Positions 21,505 to 33,576 are shown, counted from the first letter of the stretch. The stretch: DNA of 64,000 nucleotides from Sphaerosporella brunnea (GCA_008704415.1 VXIS01000168.1:36485-100484), one strand, 5' to 3'. The notes: a model not told the origin generated them from the sequence alone. Numbers and translations are program-made.

Positions 21505-24500
21505 ATGCGACGCACGACGAACGTCAACCACCACAATGGGCAGAAGAGTATGAACACGGTTGTCAGTGCGCCGAAACCGACAACGATAGTAGCGGGTGTC
21601 AACAACCTGCATTCAGCCACCGAAGCGACGTGCGTTTGCCAGAAAGTCAACACCAACGGCAGTGCGGACAAACTTCTGATTGTCCCCGATTGTACTCTGT
21701 GGCACCGCAAATCTGGTGCTCAAAAGCACTAGACTGAGCCCTTCCGCCGCTCTCCCGCGCCCTCCCCAGCACCTACAATGCTTGCATGCTCACCCCGCCC
21801 TCACAACGCGCGCACACCCGACCCTGCAACGCCCACAACGCTCTCGCAACTACCTCCATTCTCAACAGCGTAGTTGCACGACGATCTACAGGTCAAAAGC
21901 GCTTTGGCGCGTGGTTTGAATTGTCTGGCTGTTAGCTCACTAATGAACTGTACTGGCAGGCATGCCGAACTACTCAGCGCGTGCGCAAGCCCCGGCGCAG
22001 GTGGAAACACAGCTTACAACCCGTGCTTAGAATATTTGCGATACCTGGATTGTGCTACGCGATGCCATCGACAGCGAGACCCCCCTTGGGGTGCAGGCGT
22101 ATCTGGAGGTGCTACATACCTATGAACAGCTTGCGTCACAGCGCTACAGTGTTGCACGGGTGTGTGGCTTTCCAGGCGCAGCTGGATGAGGTGGACGACG
22201 CTATGCTATACACATAGTCGATCTCTTAAACCAATTCCCAGAAACTCCCTTCCGGTCAATGTGGCAACTAGAATTTCAGGAATTTCAGTAGTTGGCGGAA
22301 TTGGTAATTGAAACTACCCCCCCCCCCCAGAGACCGCCTACGGCCTAGTGGAGGCAAATCTGAGAGGCGGACGTCACGCGCGACCACCAATAGAGCAGAT
22401 CGCGATAGCTCTGGATGAGCTCGGCGGCAACGCAGGCAGCCGTGAAAGGGATAGAATTGCCATGAATATTGGCAGAGGTAAACCGCGTCGATTGTTTTGA
22501 TGGTCGACGTCACATGACAAGGTCTGTACACCGCGGACCTTCTACCCAAGTCCAGATGACCGCGTCGTAAGGTTGTCGATAAACTTGTGTAAAGAATACT
22601 GGCAACCGTTCAGCAACGAACGGGCATCTGGAAGTGAAAACGGAGGTTACTAACACCCGCTTGTGACTGTCAAAAACCTCCGTTCGACTGTCAGGTTTGT
22701 TTGGTGGAAACGCACCATAAGAGGCGCCCAGGAAAACGTCTGATTGCCCATTGTAGATCACGGTAATGGCGTCCATTTGGTGCTAGCGGGCACCAGATTC
22801 ACCCACCAGAAGCCCCTTGCAACCATCACTGAGACTCTTGTGGACCTTTGTGCCTGTCGTGAGCGCCCCACCGGCGGTCGCCGCCGCGGATATGTGAAGC
22901 TCCTTCACCTTTGGCTGGAGGAAAGCCATCGGAGCTAGGGTCTATGATATGTATTCACACCAGACAGGCTGTCCAGATATTTAGAAGCCTGACGCTTTGA
23001 AAAGAATGTGGTTCCTGGCCAGGCAGGCGTTGTCCTGCGTTTTTTGTCGAGAGCCAGGATGCTGATTCTATATGCCTGCTGCAAGTGCACTCTCGGAGGC
23101 GTGTAGAGTGCGACAACTCCTGACACTGTACATCTCTCGAGTATGCGTTGCAGGCGTAGGAACCGGGATGTTATCGTTTTCCTACCCGCTGAAACGTAGT
23201 GAGATGGTGCACTTCGTTAGCGACAGACACGGGGGCAGCGACGACGGCAACCATTATGAACCGCGATGGTTACAAAAATGCCGATGGAAAAATACGACAG
23301 AGTTTGCGCCTTCTCTGCATGCGAGCGGTTTTTTTCGTTGGCATTATCAGGGTAAAACACAAACCTCGTGAATGGTTGTTGGTTGGTTTCTTGCAGGGCC
23401 AAAGCGTTCCAAGGTCGCCGGGCTCCAAAATCGTTGGATTGGCGAGGAGGGCTGAACGTTGTGCAGAATGGATGGCTCTCACGGCAGTAGGCGTTGCAAC
23501 TGCCACGCGCGGCAAAAACACGCAACATCTGCCCCGCCACACGCCGGCCATATCCGTCAGCCTGAAATAATGTACAATCGGATTGCATGGTGGAAGCACA
23601 ACCGACTTAACCCAGATGGTAACGTGTTGGTGTCCTCAACACATTTGTTTCGACGGCGTTTGTCCCACCAGGTTAAATGTAGAAGTGGTTGACGGTAACT
23701 TCCATTCACGCCATTGACTCCATTTATGAAAGCTTAGTGAGAACCCTATGATGTTTTCGCTGACCTGGTATGCAATAGTTGGGTAAAATCTATTAATACC
23801 ACGATCATAGTAACTAGGCGTCGTAGCATTCACCATCACATATCCATCCCCTGCTTGCTAAACCGTGCAATGTCGCGGGATTGTTTTTTCAATTTCGACC
23901 GCACAGCAACGAGCGCAGAGAAACAAGACGGACAATTAATTGGGATGGAATGATGCTTTTACGTGTAGAGAATGATATCTCACAAAAAACTGAATTTCTG
24001 TGGTATTGGCCCGCGACATTGGGGTCGCGCCCCGGGGACTGGGTATCTTCAGCCCTTCCTTCTCCTGGTGGTGCGCACCTATCAATATCACCCCCTCCTG
24101 AATTTGAATCCACCTGATCCACTCTCGAACCTGAACCTCGTGCTTCGAACCTCTTGTCTCCACTTCTCTGCTCTCGTTTCGCCACATGTACCTGTCCTGT
24201 ATCTGGCAACCAGCCGTGGACGAGTAGCTTGGGCCCCTCTTGTCTGTTTCCCCGCCTCGTCGCTACAGGGAACGTCTTTGACAACCTTTGCACTCCAGGA
24301 CCCTAAGTCGGCAGGCGTGGGGTCGTCGCACCCGGCCGCAATTCCGTCGATTCTTTTTGGCACGTCCATGACGAACAGTGACTCAAGTTATTCACAGCAG
24401 TTGCAATATCATAGCTGCTACCTCTCAAGCTGATACGCCATTCATTCCTGCTGCTGCACCGACGTTTATGCGGTAGGCTTTCAGGTCTCGCGGCGGGCTC

Positions 24501-26830
24501 TGATGAGGACGATTGCTCGTGTGGGATGAAGGTTGGTCACCCTTCAGCGTTCAAGCGCGACCAATTCGGTTCGAGCAGGTAGAGGCGGTAATCAAGATCT
24601 ACTGCATGTGATTGCTCCAGTGCCAGCTCTTGCCAACAAGGGGATCATACACCCCTTGAAGACGTCCCAAAACGTGACAGCCAGCTATTCTGACAGCATC
24701 CCCCAGATGCAAGCATCTATGCAAACCAGCTAACGTGGTTGATGGTATCCCCGGTAGTAACGGTTCAGACAACTGTCACGCTCGCGATCATTCTCCAGGT
24801 TGCAGCCCAGGTTCTTGGTCAACTGGTATCGCGTTTGTCGACTCCAGTTGCATCATTCCGCGTGACAGAAAGCCGCTTCACTGCGTTTGTACCACCGACT
24901 TGGCAATCTCAGCCCTGTAGTAGCCCCTGAAGAGGCCGTACATATCTTCCCTCCACATCCTGTCGGCATAATCTCGCTATGGCGGGGGGGCCATTGTGCG
25001 AAATACGTTGGCCACTGAAACCAGTCGAGAATCACTTTGTGGACATGACGCCAGCGCGTGTCGATGAGGTTACCATCGCCCCCCAATTCGCAAGACTGTC
25101 CATTCGCATCCATCAGCTGTCGAGGGACCCTGCTCCCACAGCTTTCGCCATGGCTCCGGCATGAAGCGACCTCGAAGTCCTAGGCTTCAGTGAGGTTTGT
25201 CGGTCCATCGTCGCTGCGGTGGGTTTTCAACCAACGATGCGGGGCCTGTAGGATGGTTTGGTGCGGGGCGGGGGGGGGGGGGGCATGGTTTGTGATCGGT
25301 TTGCGGCTGTGGATGTTGCGAGCCAACTCATTGACTGTGTATTACCGCTTGCGCCGCTGCCTGCAACTTCGCCCCTCGGCATCAGCGGGCATAGCTGGCT
25401 GCGCAGAGAGATCTGCGTCGACCGACAGAATCTGCGCCTCCAAGGCGGCTTCGTGATGTGCTAACGTCTGTCCTCCGCTGTGTTTCGATCGGATGGCGGT
25501 CGAGGCGAAACCCTCCATACGATACCGCCGTTGTATTCGCGAGGTCTCGTTGCTGGCATGATGTTGCGTCGTTGCGGTAGGCGTCGTTTACTCGTTGTCG
25601 TGTCGGGTCGCTTGGTTGTTGTCAGCTTTACTGCGTCGCGGGACTTCATCGCTTGCTTCGAGGACACGGGAGGAAAGCCACTGGTTCGCTGCAGCTTACC
25701 ACGTTGAGCATCCAGGAAATCCTGGAAGTAGCTCATCCTTCATTTTCCCTTTGCGGCAGTATGATGAGTCTCTCCCAGCCTGCTATTCTCTGCTTGTGAA
25801 CACTCCACGGGTGTGGCGGCTACTCACGCCTCCTGGAGGGACTTCGGGGTATACAATCGTATGGTAGAAAGGACTTTGAAGCGTGACCTGGCGGCCGTTG
25901 TTTTCAAGGATACACCTGATCATGCTCGGATTTCTGAATGCACCGGCGTACACAACAGAGTCGTTCTCGCAACTGAGATCACGGGCCATATTTGCAGCCG
26001 CTTCTACGGCGCGAGGTTACCGAGTGCTGAGACTCGCTTGGGTGTGAGCGCCCGCTGTCGACGCAGGCTTTTGCACAACGGTTTTCCAGCAGCTTGAAGT
26101 CGGTATCGGCGCAGGTAATGATATCGTTCTGCTACCGCACATAGTTCGTGCAAGCCGGGGGAGACGCCTGCCAATCACGTTGATACACCCAATCAACGTC
26201 ACACCCGCATGGCTGAACTGTTTGATCGATCATCTGCGGTGTTTTGACCGTGACCGCGGCGATCAACAGCTTCTTATTCTTGGTGTTTTGCCCAATTTTC
26301 ATCAACGTTCCACATGTTTTCTGGCTGGATCTTGTTGCGGCGGGTGCGCGGTGAAGGCTTCTCGAAATGCTCCGGCCTTGATAGCATCTCGAGAAACGCG
26401 GGGTAATTCCGCCACCAAAAGTCGCTCGCGTGTTATCTTTTGGAATCGTCAGTGCCAGCTATCTTACCTTCGTCCTCTATTTTATCCGAATGCGATTATA
26501 ATAATTCCTTATAACAGCCATACCGCGAACCGTACCGTGTCTGAATGCTAAATCAAGGATACAATGTTCCCTACAGGTCGCACATTCTGGGAAGCTGCTC
26601 TGGGTGGGCAGCCATACCCAACTGCTGTCCGCGTCCCACAGAGACGCGAGTCGGTTACCTTGTGAGGCCCCACGCGTGGGGACATGCCTAGACGCACTTG
26701 CGGGTCGCGGAGCCATAAGTGCTGGCGCGGCGGCACACGCAAGCAGCAAGCTCCTGTCCACGGCTGCACACAGCGGACTCGGGGGCTGTTCCCGCCCACC
26801 AACAGCGACGCTTCGCCAGTCGCATGGCCA
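21505..26830. other. Gene-poor stretch with decayed sequence and C/G homopolymers
   Basis: No frame here shows a motif I can name. A run of 12 C lies at 22317-22328 and a run of 14 G at 25270-25283. A minus-strand frame at 25461-25736 starts with a true ATG and is Lys/Arg/Pro rich, but nothing else supports it. Confidence 0.45.
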
Positions 26831-27149
26831 CCACACCTAAGGGCAATCTTGCCGGCGACCGCATACGCGGAGCGTTGTTACAGACAGCGCCACCATCGCC
26901 GCCGGTCACTACGAGCAAACCTCTGATGAGCATCGTCGCTGACAAGGCCTTTGGAGAGCCCCTCGGGTCTCGACGTCCGACCACCACTTTCGGTAAGCTT
27001 GCCGCCGCAATACCCCAGTCATCCTCAAAGGATTGAACCGACCTCACCCACCTCGCGGCCGAGGCATTGTGGAGCCAGAGGGTGGCGCCATCCCGTCAGC
27101 CTCAATGCGGCAGAGTCCTACCAGCTGCGGGATTGCCATCTTTTCACAC

Positions 27150-27853
27150 AGCTCTAGGCTCGAAAACCGCAGCCGCGGATACGCTGCGGTGGCAACGCAA
27201 CGCCCAAGACCGGAAATGCAGAAATACGTTGCACATAACAAGGAAGCCTTCGTCGCAGAGCTTCTCGGCATCGTGGCGGGATCGGGTTTGGCTCTCCGCT
27301 GCCTTCCTGGGGGATCAACGTCCGGGACCGGCCATCTCTTTGTACACGCGTTCAGCGTCTTCGGGACGCCAAACCTGGTCCGGGCCAATGGATCGTGCCA
27401 GAGATCGCGCGAGTCGAGCGTTGGCTGCTAGACGCTGGATGGGCTACTGAGTTCCGCTGGGTGGCAGGCCACAAAAATGTTCCCGGCAACGGAATTGCAG
27501 ACAAGCATGCAAAAGCGGCCGCGGAAGCTCAGTCTCCGATTGCGTCCCCCAAAGTCCTCGCCATCTCCTCGATCGCGCGCATTGCTAGGGCTACCACGCA
27601 AGCCAACCGAGAAGACCGCGATGCATGGCTCCGGGAACACTGGAGGCCGAAAGGCTACTACAGAGCAAACATGTCACGCAAACCCGACATGATCGCGGCA
27701 ATGTCACCAACGGCTCTCGCCTCGGGCTTCTACCAGCTCCGGCTGAACAAAGCATCAACGGGCCCTTACCTGTACCGGACCAACTGTAGGCAAGATGACA
27801 AGTGCGATGATTCTATGTTATTTATGTCATTGGTTGAGGCGGATCTCGCTTGA
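27150..27853 (+). pseudogene. LINE RNase H and C-terminus, degenerate
   Basis: In the plus frames, a piece with VAHNKEAFVAELLGIVAGSGLAL covers the second RNase H carboxylate region. About 100 bases later, in another frame, TEFRWVAGHKNVPGNGIADK gives the last RNase H motif. LREHWRPKGYY and SGFYQLRLNKASTGPYLYR follow, matching the downstream part of the intact LINE frame at 34483-35628. The zinc-knuckle cysteines have decayed. The remnant ends about 260 bases upstream of the kinase gene start, and may extend upstream to about 26840 with more decay. Confidence 0.8.
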
Positions 27854-28116
27854 GGCAGCCGCGGTCATTTCGGCGGGTTAGGGTTATGCGTTGAAAAACA
27901 CATTTATCGTGACAGCGATTGATCAGATATGCAGCGCCACCTCGCGGCGCCACCCTGCAGCGCCACCGACCGTTGCTCCGGCAACGCGTCGCTTACGTAG
28001 CAACAGCGCCACGTCGCATTGTTTGTTTACGTCGCGCGGCGTCAACGCAACGCAAACGCATCAACGCAACAACGAATCCACCGCAACACCACGCATTCGC
28101 CGCCACCACCACCGAT

Positions 28117-30411
28117 ATGCCTCGTCGCTCCAGCCGAACTGCCGTCTCCCGCGCACACTCGGCGTCGTCCACTTCGTTCCCTGCCACGCCCGCCAGGCCG
28201 TTGGCTGCGATCCACCCCGTCGACCACACCCCCATCACCACAAACAGCGATGGCCAACGACTGCGCATTCACGCGTCCCAAACGTCAAGCTCCGCGCAAC
28301 CATTCACCTCCTCGCAGCGATTCACCTCCTCCGGCGTCGACCAGATGGCCTCCAACGCGACGCGCGAGCAGATGGATCCGCTACTGCTCGCCGAGCTCGC
28401 GGGCGCCGTGTCGCGCAACGTGCCCGGCTTCGAGGACGCCTTCTTCCCTGCCTCGGAGGCCGTGCAGCAGCTATTCGGTTGGGCGGTGGATACGGCAGTC
28501 TACGATGCCGGCGCGTCGCGGTGGAAGTCGTGGCCCGCCTCGCCGACGGAGGGTAACGTGCTCGCGTTTTTCCAGCGCGTCGTCGACAACGTGTTGCTGG
28601 GCAAGCTCTGCGACATCTCCGGCGCGCGCGTGTATCCTTACGTCCCTTCCAACACCGTCCTGATCCGCGGTGGTGACTGTCGGCGCAAGACGGACCTGCT
28701 CATGTCGACCTGCATCCCGGACGGACCTGCGCTGCCCACAGCCGATATCGCCCTGAACTTCGCCACGCTGCGTCGAACCCGCTACGATTGGCGATGCATC
28801 CGTATCGTGGGCGAGCTGAAGGCCAATCCAGACGAATCCGACACCGACTCCACCCTCGCCCAGCTGGCGAACTACGTGCGCGAGATGTTCAACGCGCAGC
28901 CGAGTCGGCGATGGGTCCACGTTTTCACCCTGTGCGGCGCCAATCTACGCGCCTGGCTGTTTGATCGCTCCGGCGCGACTGCTTCCCGGCTGATCGACAT
29001 CAACGCGGAGCCTGTCCTCTTTCTGCGCATCGTGTGTGGCTACGCCCTGATGGATGCCACCGCGGTGGGTTTCGATCCTTCGATCAAGTGGGCACGCAAC
29101 GGCGTGGAGGACACCTACGACCCCTCGGTCGCCGCTGCAGCGCAGTCGGCAATATCCCACCCGTATCTTTATGCTCCCCTTCGCAGCGACGACGTCCAGT
29201 CGGGTCCCGTGAAGCTGGAGATCGACCCCAATCCGCTATTCAATCGCCGTTCGATCGTCACCCGGGGCAGCGTCTGTTGGAAAGCACGTCGCATCTCTGA
29301 CCAGCCGGCTACTAGGTCTAGCGCGAAGTCCGCAAAGTCCTGGCCCTATGTTGTCAAAGACCAGTGGCGGGCTGCGGAACGACAGTCCGAGTGCGATATA
29401 ATTTCTTCCATGCAGCGATCTAGTGATCGCCAGGAAGTTGGTCTTCCCCAATACAAATGGTACGGAGATCACACTGAAAACGGTCAACCGGTGGACATCA
29501 TCACCGCCGTGCGGCGTGACTGCATCGCGGGCCAGCCTCGGATGAAGACCGATCGCATGCCCGCCCCGCCTACCAGACCGACCATGCCGCCGCCAGCCTG
29601 GACCACCAGTCGAGGCACCAAGCGTCGATCGACGGCCGACGATGTGCCGGAATCCAAGCGCGCCAGGCGTGAAGACGTTTCCCCCTGCAACAACCGCATC
29701 TTCAGCCGCCTCGTCATGGCCCCCGTCGGCAGAGCCATCGATACCTTTACAACGATCACCGAGCTCTTGGAGGCCATGCGTGATGCCATCCGGGGTCACC
29801 GCACGCTGTACAACACCCACCGCATCCTGCACCGTGATGTCTCCCTGTTCAATATTCTGATCGACGACGATCCCAGCCGTCCCGGCAAGGGCCTGCTTAT
29901 CGACCTCGATCTGGCCATCCGTCGTGAAAGGATCGGCACTACGGGTGCCTCGCACCGCACCGGGACGCAGGACTTCATGGCGCCAGGCCTGCTCAGCGAT
30001 CAACCGCACTCCTTCCGCCACGACCTGGAGAGCTTCTTCTACGTCCTTCTCTGGATCGCAACATTTTACACCGTCCCGCCTGGTGACGGCTCACCGACCG
30101 AGACGAGCCTGCCGGCCTCGCAGACGATATTCGCCGCCTGCGACAAGGCGGGCCGCGACTACTCGGTGATGGCCATGATCAAGGCGGGCTTCGTCCAGTA
30201 CGGCTCCTCCTTCGAGAAGTGCTGTCTCTCCATCTTGGGCGACGACATGCGCGAGGCCCTAGGACCGCTCTTGTCCCGCTGGCGCGACGCGCTGTATCCC
30301 CCTGGATACTGCATCCACGGCGCCCCCACCTCGCCCGACGACGAGGCCGATCTGTGGCAGCGCTTGATCGACGCTTGTCAAGCGCAGATTGAGACTTTGC
30401 GCGGCCGATGA
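28117..30411 (+). CDS. FunK1-type fungal protein kinase
   Basis: This uninterrupted gene encodes 764 residues. I place the start at the ATG at 28117; the frame is open further upstream, but only from a TTG. Residues 1-100 are Ser/Thr-rich and probably disordered. An alpha-rich FunK1 N-terminal region follows, with the family hallmark IVGELKANP. The kinase part includes a degenerate nucleotide loop near 379, a likely ATP-binding lysine at 414 (YVVKD), the catalytic loop HRDVSLFNIL (H572-D574), DLD in place of DFG (596-598), GTQDFMAPG for the activation-segment end and HDLESFFYVLLWIA near 635. The catalytic residues appear intact, so activity is plausible. FunK1 kinases are expanded in some fungi; substrates are unknown. 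High third-position GC contrasts with the surrounding repeats. Confidence 0.93.
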   Translation: MPRRSSRTAVSRAHSASSTSFPATPARPLAAIHPVDHTPITTNSDGQRLRIHASQTSSSAQPFTSSQRFTSSGVDQMASNATREQMDPLLLAELAGAVSRNVPGFEDAFFPASEAVQQLFGWAVDTAVYDAGASRWKSWPASPTEGNVLAFFQRVVDNVLLGKLCDISGARVYPYVPSNTVLIRGGDCRRKTDLLMSTCIPDGPALPTADIALNFATLRRTRYDWRCIRIVGELKANPDESDTDSTLAQLANYVREMFNAQPSRRWVHVFTLCGANLRAWLFDRSGATASRLIDINAEPVLFLRIVCGYALMDATAVGFDPSIKWARNGVEDTYDPSVAAAAQSAISHPYLYAPLRSDDVQSGPVKLEIDPNPLFNRRSIVTRGSVCWKARRISDQPATRSSAKSAKSWPYVVKDQWRAAERQSECDIISSMQRSSDRQEVGLPQYKWYGDHTENGQPVDIITAVRRDCIAGQPRMKTDRMPAPPTRPTMPPPAWTTSRGTKRRSTADDVPESKRARREDVSPCNNRIFSRLVMAPVGRAIDTFTTITELLEAMRDAIRGHRTLYNTHRILHRDVSLFNILIDDDPSRPGKGLLIDLDLAIRRERIGTTGASHRTGTQDFMAPGLLSDQPHSFRHDLESFFYVLLWIATFYTVPPGDGSPTETSLPASQTIFAACDKAGRDYSVMAMIKAGFVQYGSSFEKCCLSILGDDMREALGPLLSRWRDALYPPGYCIHGAPTSPDDEADLWQRLIDACQAQIETLRGR

Positions 30412-30448
30412 TCCTGTCGGCAGCGTGTCATGAGAGCGAGCATGGATG

Positions 30449-30830
30449 GGATTCGCATGGAGGGCCCGTGGCCGGGGCTTGTTGATGGCGGCACGATCAC
30501 GGCGGGGTGGGAGGGCGGTGGCTGCGGCTTGATGGCGGCATGACCACGGCGGAGGGGAGGATTATGGCCACTAGTGGCTTCGGAAAGCGTTCGGCGGGCA
30601 GGGGGGGACTGATGGGATTCGCATGGAGAGACTGTTTGGGATTCGCATGGAGGAGCTGTGGCCGGGACTTGTTGATGGGGGCACGATCAAGGCGGAGGGG
30701 AGGCTTGTGGTGCCTTCGGGGAGTGTTGGCCGGCGGGGGAGAGGGACTGTATGGGATTCGCATGGAGGGCAGTGGCCAGGGCTTGTGCAGGCACGATCAC
30801 AGCGGAGGGGAGGCCTATGGCCTTCAGTGA
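30449..30830. repeat. Irregular repeat downstream of the kinase gene
   Basis: GGGATTCGCATGGAG begins four unequal units (about 30449, 30611, 30636 and 30756). Most continue with GTGGCCGGGRCTTGTTGATG and a GGCACGATCANGGCGGAGGGG segment. Open frames across it are a by-product of the G-rich composition. Confidence 0.7.
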
Positions 30831-31219
30831 CTTGGGAACTGTTCGGCGGGAACGGACTGGGGAACGGTGGTAATTGGGGGGAGGGGGAGCAGCCTTGTAG
30901 CGCTATGGTTATGCAATTGGACAGGATAGTCTCTGGGAATGCTTGCGACGGCGGCTGTGGATTGTGACGAGCAGGGTTTTGTTGGACGGGGTATTTGGAG
31001 AAATGCGGTGGGCACGCCGCACGCTACTTTATCAAATTTAAAGGCTATCTTGCTCCATTCCCCGTGCATTGTGAAAAATTTCCCTCGTTCTCAGCACGGG
31101 TGCTTGAACGATTCTGACGCCAGGCAGCCACAACTGTAGAACACCCGGACGGACTCTCTGGACTTATCCCGTTGCCTCTCCTTGCAGCCACACGCCGCAC
31201 GCGCGACGCAGAGATCACC

Positions 31220-31531
31220 ATGCCGCTTGGCTGGAACTTCACATTCTTTGTTTTGTTTTTTTTTCTCTCTCTCTCTGCGACGGCTCGATTCAGCCCGCAA
31301 GCGAGCAGAGTATATACATACGCACCTGCAACCCCGGGGCTTTGCCCAGTGAATCCACCATCCGCTATATATATCGTAGCCAAGGTTGGGAAAATTCCGG
31401 TTTTGTGGATTGCCCGGTTGTTGGAGAGGTGGTGGCGGTGTGAGGTCTTTGTTTCCAGTGCAAGTGCTCGCGTCGTGGGATGCAGAATTTCTCTCGACAG
31501 AGAAAGATTACTCTCGGGTTGTCGCTGGTGA
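31220..31531 (+). CDS. Small open frame with a hydrophobic N-terminus, doubtful
   Basis: An ATG-started frame of 103 residues begins MPLGWNFTFFVLFFFLSLSATA, which resembles a secretion signal. The remainder has several cysteines and arginines but no family resemblance. The hydrophobic stretch comes from a T-rich run that includes a CTCTCT microsatellite, so chance is a real alternative. No flanking promoter or splice evidence could be seen. Confidence 0.18.
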   Translation: MPLGWNFTFFVLFFFLSLSATARFSPQASRVYTYAPATPGLCPVNPPSAIYIVAKVGKIPVLWIARLLERWWRCEVFVSSASARVVGCRISLDRERLLSGCRW

Positions 31532-32327
31532 ACGGTCCGCGACGTCGCTGCGTGTTCACACTTTGAGAGGTCGGTTGACCGTTGATGACTCCCGGCATGC
31601 ACCACCGCAACGAAACCTCCAGCCCCGCTGAAACTACTTACCATCCCTTGACGCTGGCGCAAGCTTGTTCCCGCATCATCATCATCACGCCGTTACGCTT
31701 CTCGAACATCTCCTGGCGCACAGGTTCGCCGGTCACCTTGTTGTTGTGTTTGGGCTTGTTACGTACGCCGCTGCAACCCCTCACCCCTGGGTTGAGCAAG
31801 GTGTCTGTTATAATTGTCCGCTGCGCCATGCAGACAGTCAACGTGACTGCAAGCAGAATCAAAGCCCGGCGCTGGTTGCCTGTAAGCCAGGAGGGGGCCG
31901 GATCCGCAAGATCGTTGTCGAACAGTTGAAAGGATAGAGCTTTTGTAAGATCCGCAGTGTCTCGGACTTCATGTCGGTGCCGTGGTGGCGACTGTGGTTG
32001 TCGCTGGTACAGTTGCCATCCAACTCCGGCTTTGATACATCCGCGTAGTTGTTCCCGCCATTCTCGCAACCGGGGGTATAGAGTGACGATCTGCGGTCTT
32101 TATACCAAGGGTATGATGGGAACAACGATATGTGGTATGGACATTGCGCCGGCACCTGGAATCAGCAACCCCATTCACGATCATGCGAGCACATCAATAA
32201 CTATATAGAGCAAACAAAGGATCAGAGTCACGTGAACGAAAAAAAGACGGTGGCTAAAACACGGAAAAATGTGGCTGAACATGCAAAACCCAGGGGCTGA
32301 GTGATTAGCTGTGACGCGGGCCCATAG

Positions 32328-32379
32328 TGGAGCGGCGCCGTGGAGGAGATTTAGCGACGATATTGCGGAGCGACTACGC
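32328..32379. repeat. 52-bp direct repeat, copy 1
   Basis: TGGAGCGGCGCCGTGGAGGA begins a 52-bp sequence that recurs in the same orientation at 33577-33628 with a handful of substitutions. The two copies bracket the LTR-like repeat at 32414-33457. Confidence 0.75.
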
Positions 32380-32413
32380 AGCTCTAGGATCTGGAGCGGA
32401 GCCATTCAATATA

Positions 32414-33457
32414 TGGGCAGTTAGTCTGCGAGCTAGTAGGACGGAGCAGCACCAAAGGACAGGCCTCGAGCCCCTGAGGGCGAGAGATGGGGATAGCGCT
32501 GGCAGCCCGGAGGCCGGGTCTCAGGCTCTTGGCCGGCCCCTATAAAAAGGGCCCGTCTGGTCAATTCCTCGAGGGTCCTCCAGATCGCCAGCACCGCACC
32601 TCGTCTTCACTCCTCTGTTCTTTTCCCACCCGCCACGACCGTCTGGACCATCTCCCTGTAGCTCTGCCCACGGGCGAGGCTGGGAGGAGTTCAGCCCGGC
32701 ACTGGGCTACGGGGCTGGGCTGAGGGCTGGCTTAGACTGGGGATGAGCGACTAGCGTGTTACAGTAAGGTAATGTCACATAACGTAAAGTAAAGTTACCG
32801 TATCGCGGTCAACTTTACAGTATTGTGGCGAGTGCCTGTGGCGAGTATATGTGTGAGGAGCGGCGGCGTCGTGGCGGGGCGGGGGGTTGCAGACGGGGGC
32901 CGCCCGGGGCTAGACGATCGAGCGGCGAAGACAAGGTCGCGCGGCGCGGTGTAGAGTTTCTTATACAATCTAAATACATGGTCAAACCTCCGGAATTTCT
33001 TCAAGTCCTTGCTCCCACATGTTCTCCGGCTTTTCTAGCGCACCGTTGGGAAGAAGCTCGTCCTCCATTTCTAACAGCTGCTCCTCATTATCCTCATTAA
33101 GGTCTTGCCACCGGATAGGCTGTCGTGCTCTTGTGGCACATCCAGTGGCACTATGACTAAGGTGGCTGTGCTATGTACCGTTACATGCCAAGCTTACAGC
33201 GTTACGTTACAAGTTTACTGTCAGGTGCTCAGCTTTATGGTAATTTTGCATCTCTAGCTTAGGCCTCCCGAAGCTCAGCCTCCAGACCCGGTTCTGCCGA
33301 GCTAGGGGCAACCTTTGCAGACGTATGGTTCAGGTTTAAGGTGGATGGCTTTCGGTTTTTTTGTATGGCTCCTTTCTCTCGAAGTTTGGTCTTTCTTCTG
33401 GTTGTTTTCTTAGTACTGTACTTTTGTTTTCCCTGCCCGCTGCGGGGAATAGACTAG
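32414..33457 (+). repeat. LTR-like repeat with TATA box, interrupted by a hAT
   Basis: The sequence starts TGGGCAGTTAG and ends GAATAGACTAG. Without the insertion at 32738-33256 it is about 525 bp. A close copy lies reversed at 59161-59674 and a diverged partial copy at 55888-56140. A sharp TATA element (CCCCTATAAAAAGGGCCCG, 32537-32555) and a T-rich 3' part give it the layout of a solo LTR. Exact ends and a flanking duplication could not be confirmed, and no internal coding region is associated, so another kind of promoter-bearing repeat is possible. Confidence 0.6.
32738..33256. mobile_element. Small hAT-like element inserted in the LTR-like repeat
   Basis: The ends TGGGGATGAGC and, from the right, TAGAGATGCAA are weak inverted repeats of hAT type. 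The flanks GCTTAGAC (32730-32737) and GCTTAGGC (33257-33264) match at 7 of 8 bases. The sister copy of the host repeat at 59161-59674 has the unfilled site GCATAGAC (59323-59330, minus strand), so the insertion is delimited to the base. It has no transposase frame. Confidence 0.85.
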
Positions 33458-33576
33458 ATAATGCAGTTGGTGTGGCGTTTTTCGGTGGCGTGTTACGGTG
33501 GCTTTTTCCGCAGGCTCCAGCCTAAATTTCCGATCGTCGGATTTTGGAGTGAAGCGACTGCACATCTCTATCATTC

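Noticed and set aside
28019..28663. 214- and 221-codon plus frames over the start of the kinase gene
   Set aside because: Shifted-frame shadows of the GC-rich kinase coding region.
31665..31937. Frame resembling a small cysteine-rich secreted protein
   Set aside because: No ATG is available (only TTG), and the opposite strand has an equally good hydrophobic frame; chance is likely.
32414..33457. Firm call as a solo LTR with a 5-bp duplication
   Set aside because: No matching 5-bp flanks were found at any copy, and the terminal bases are not certain.
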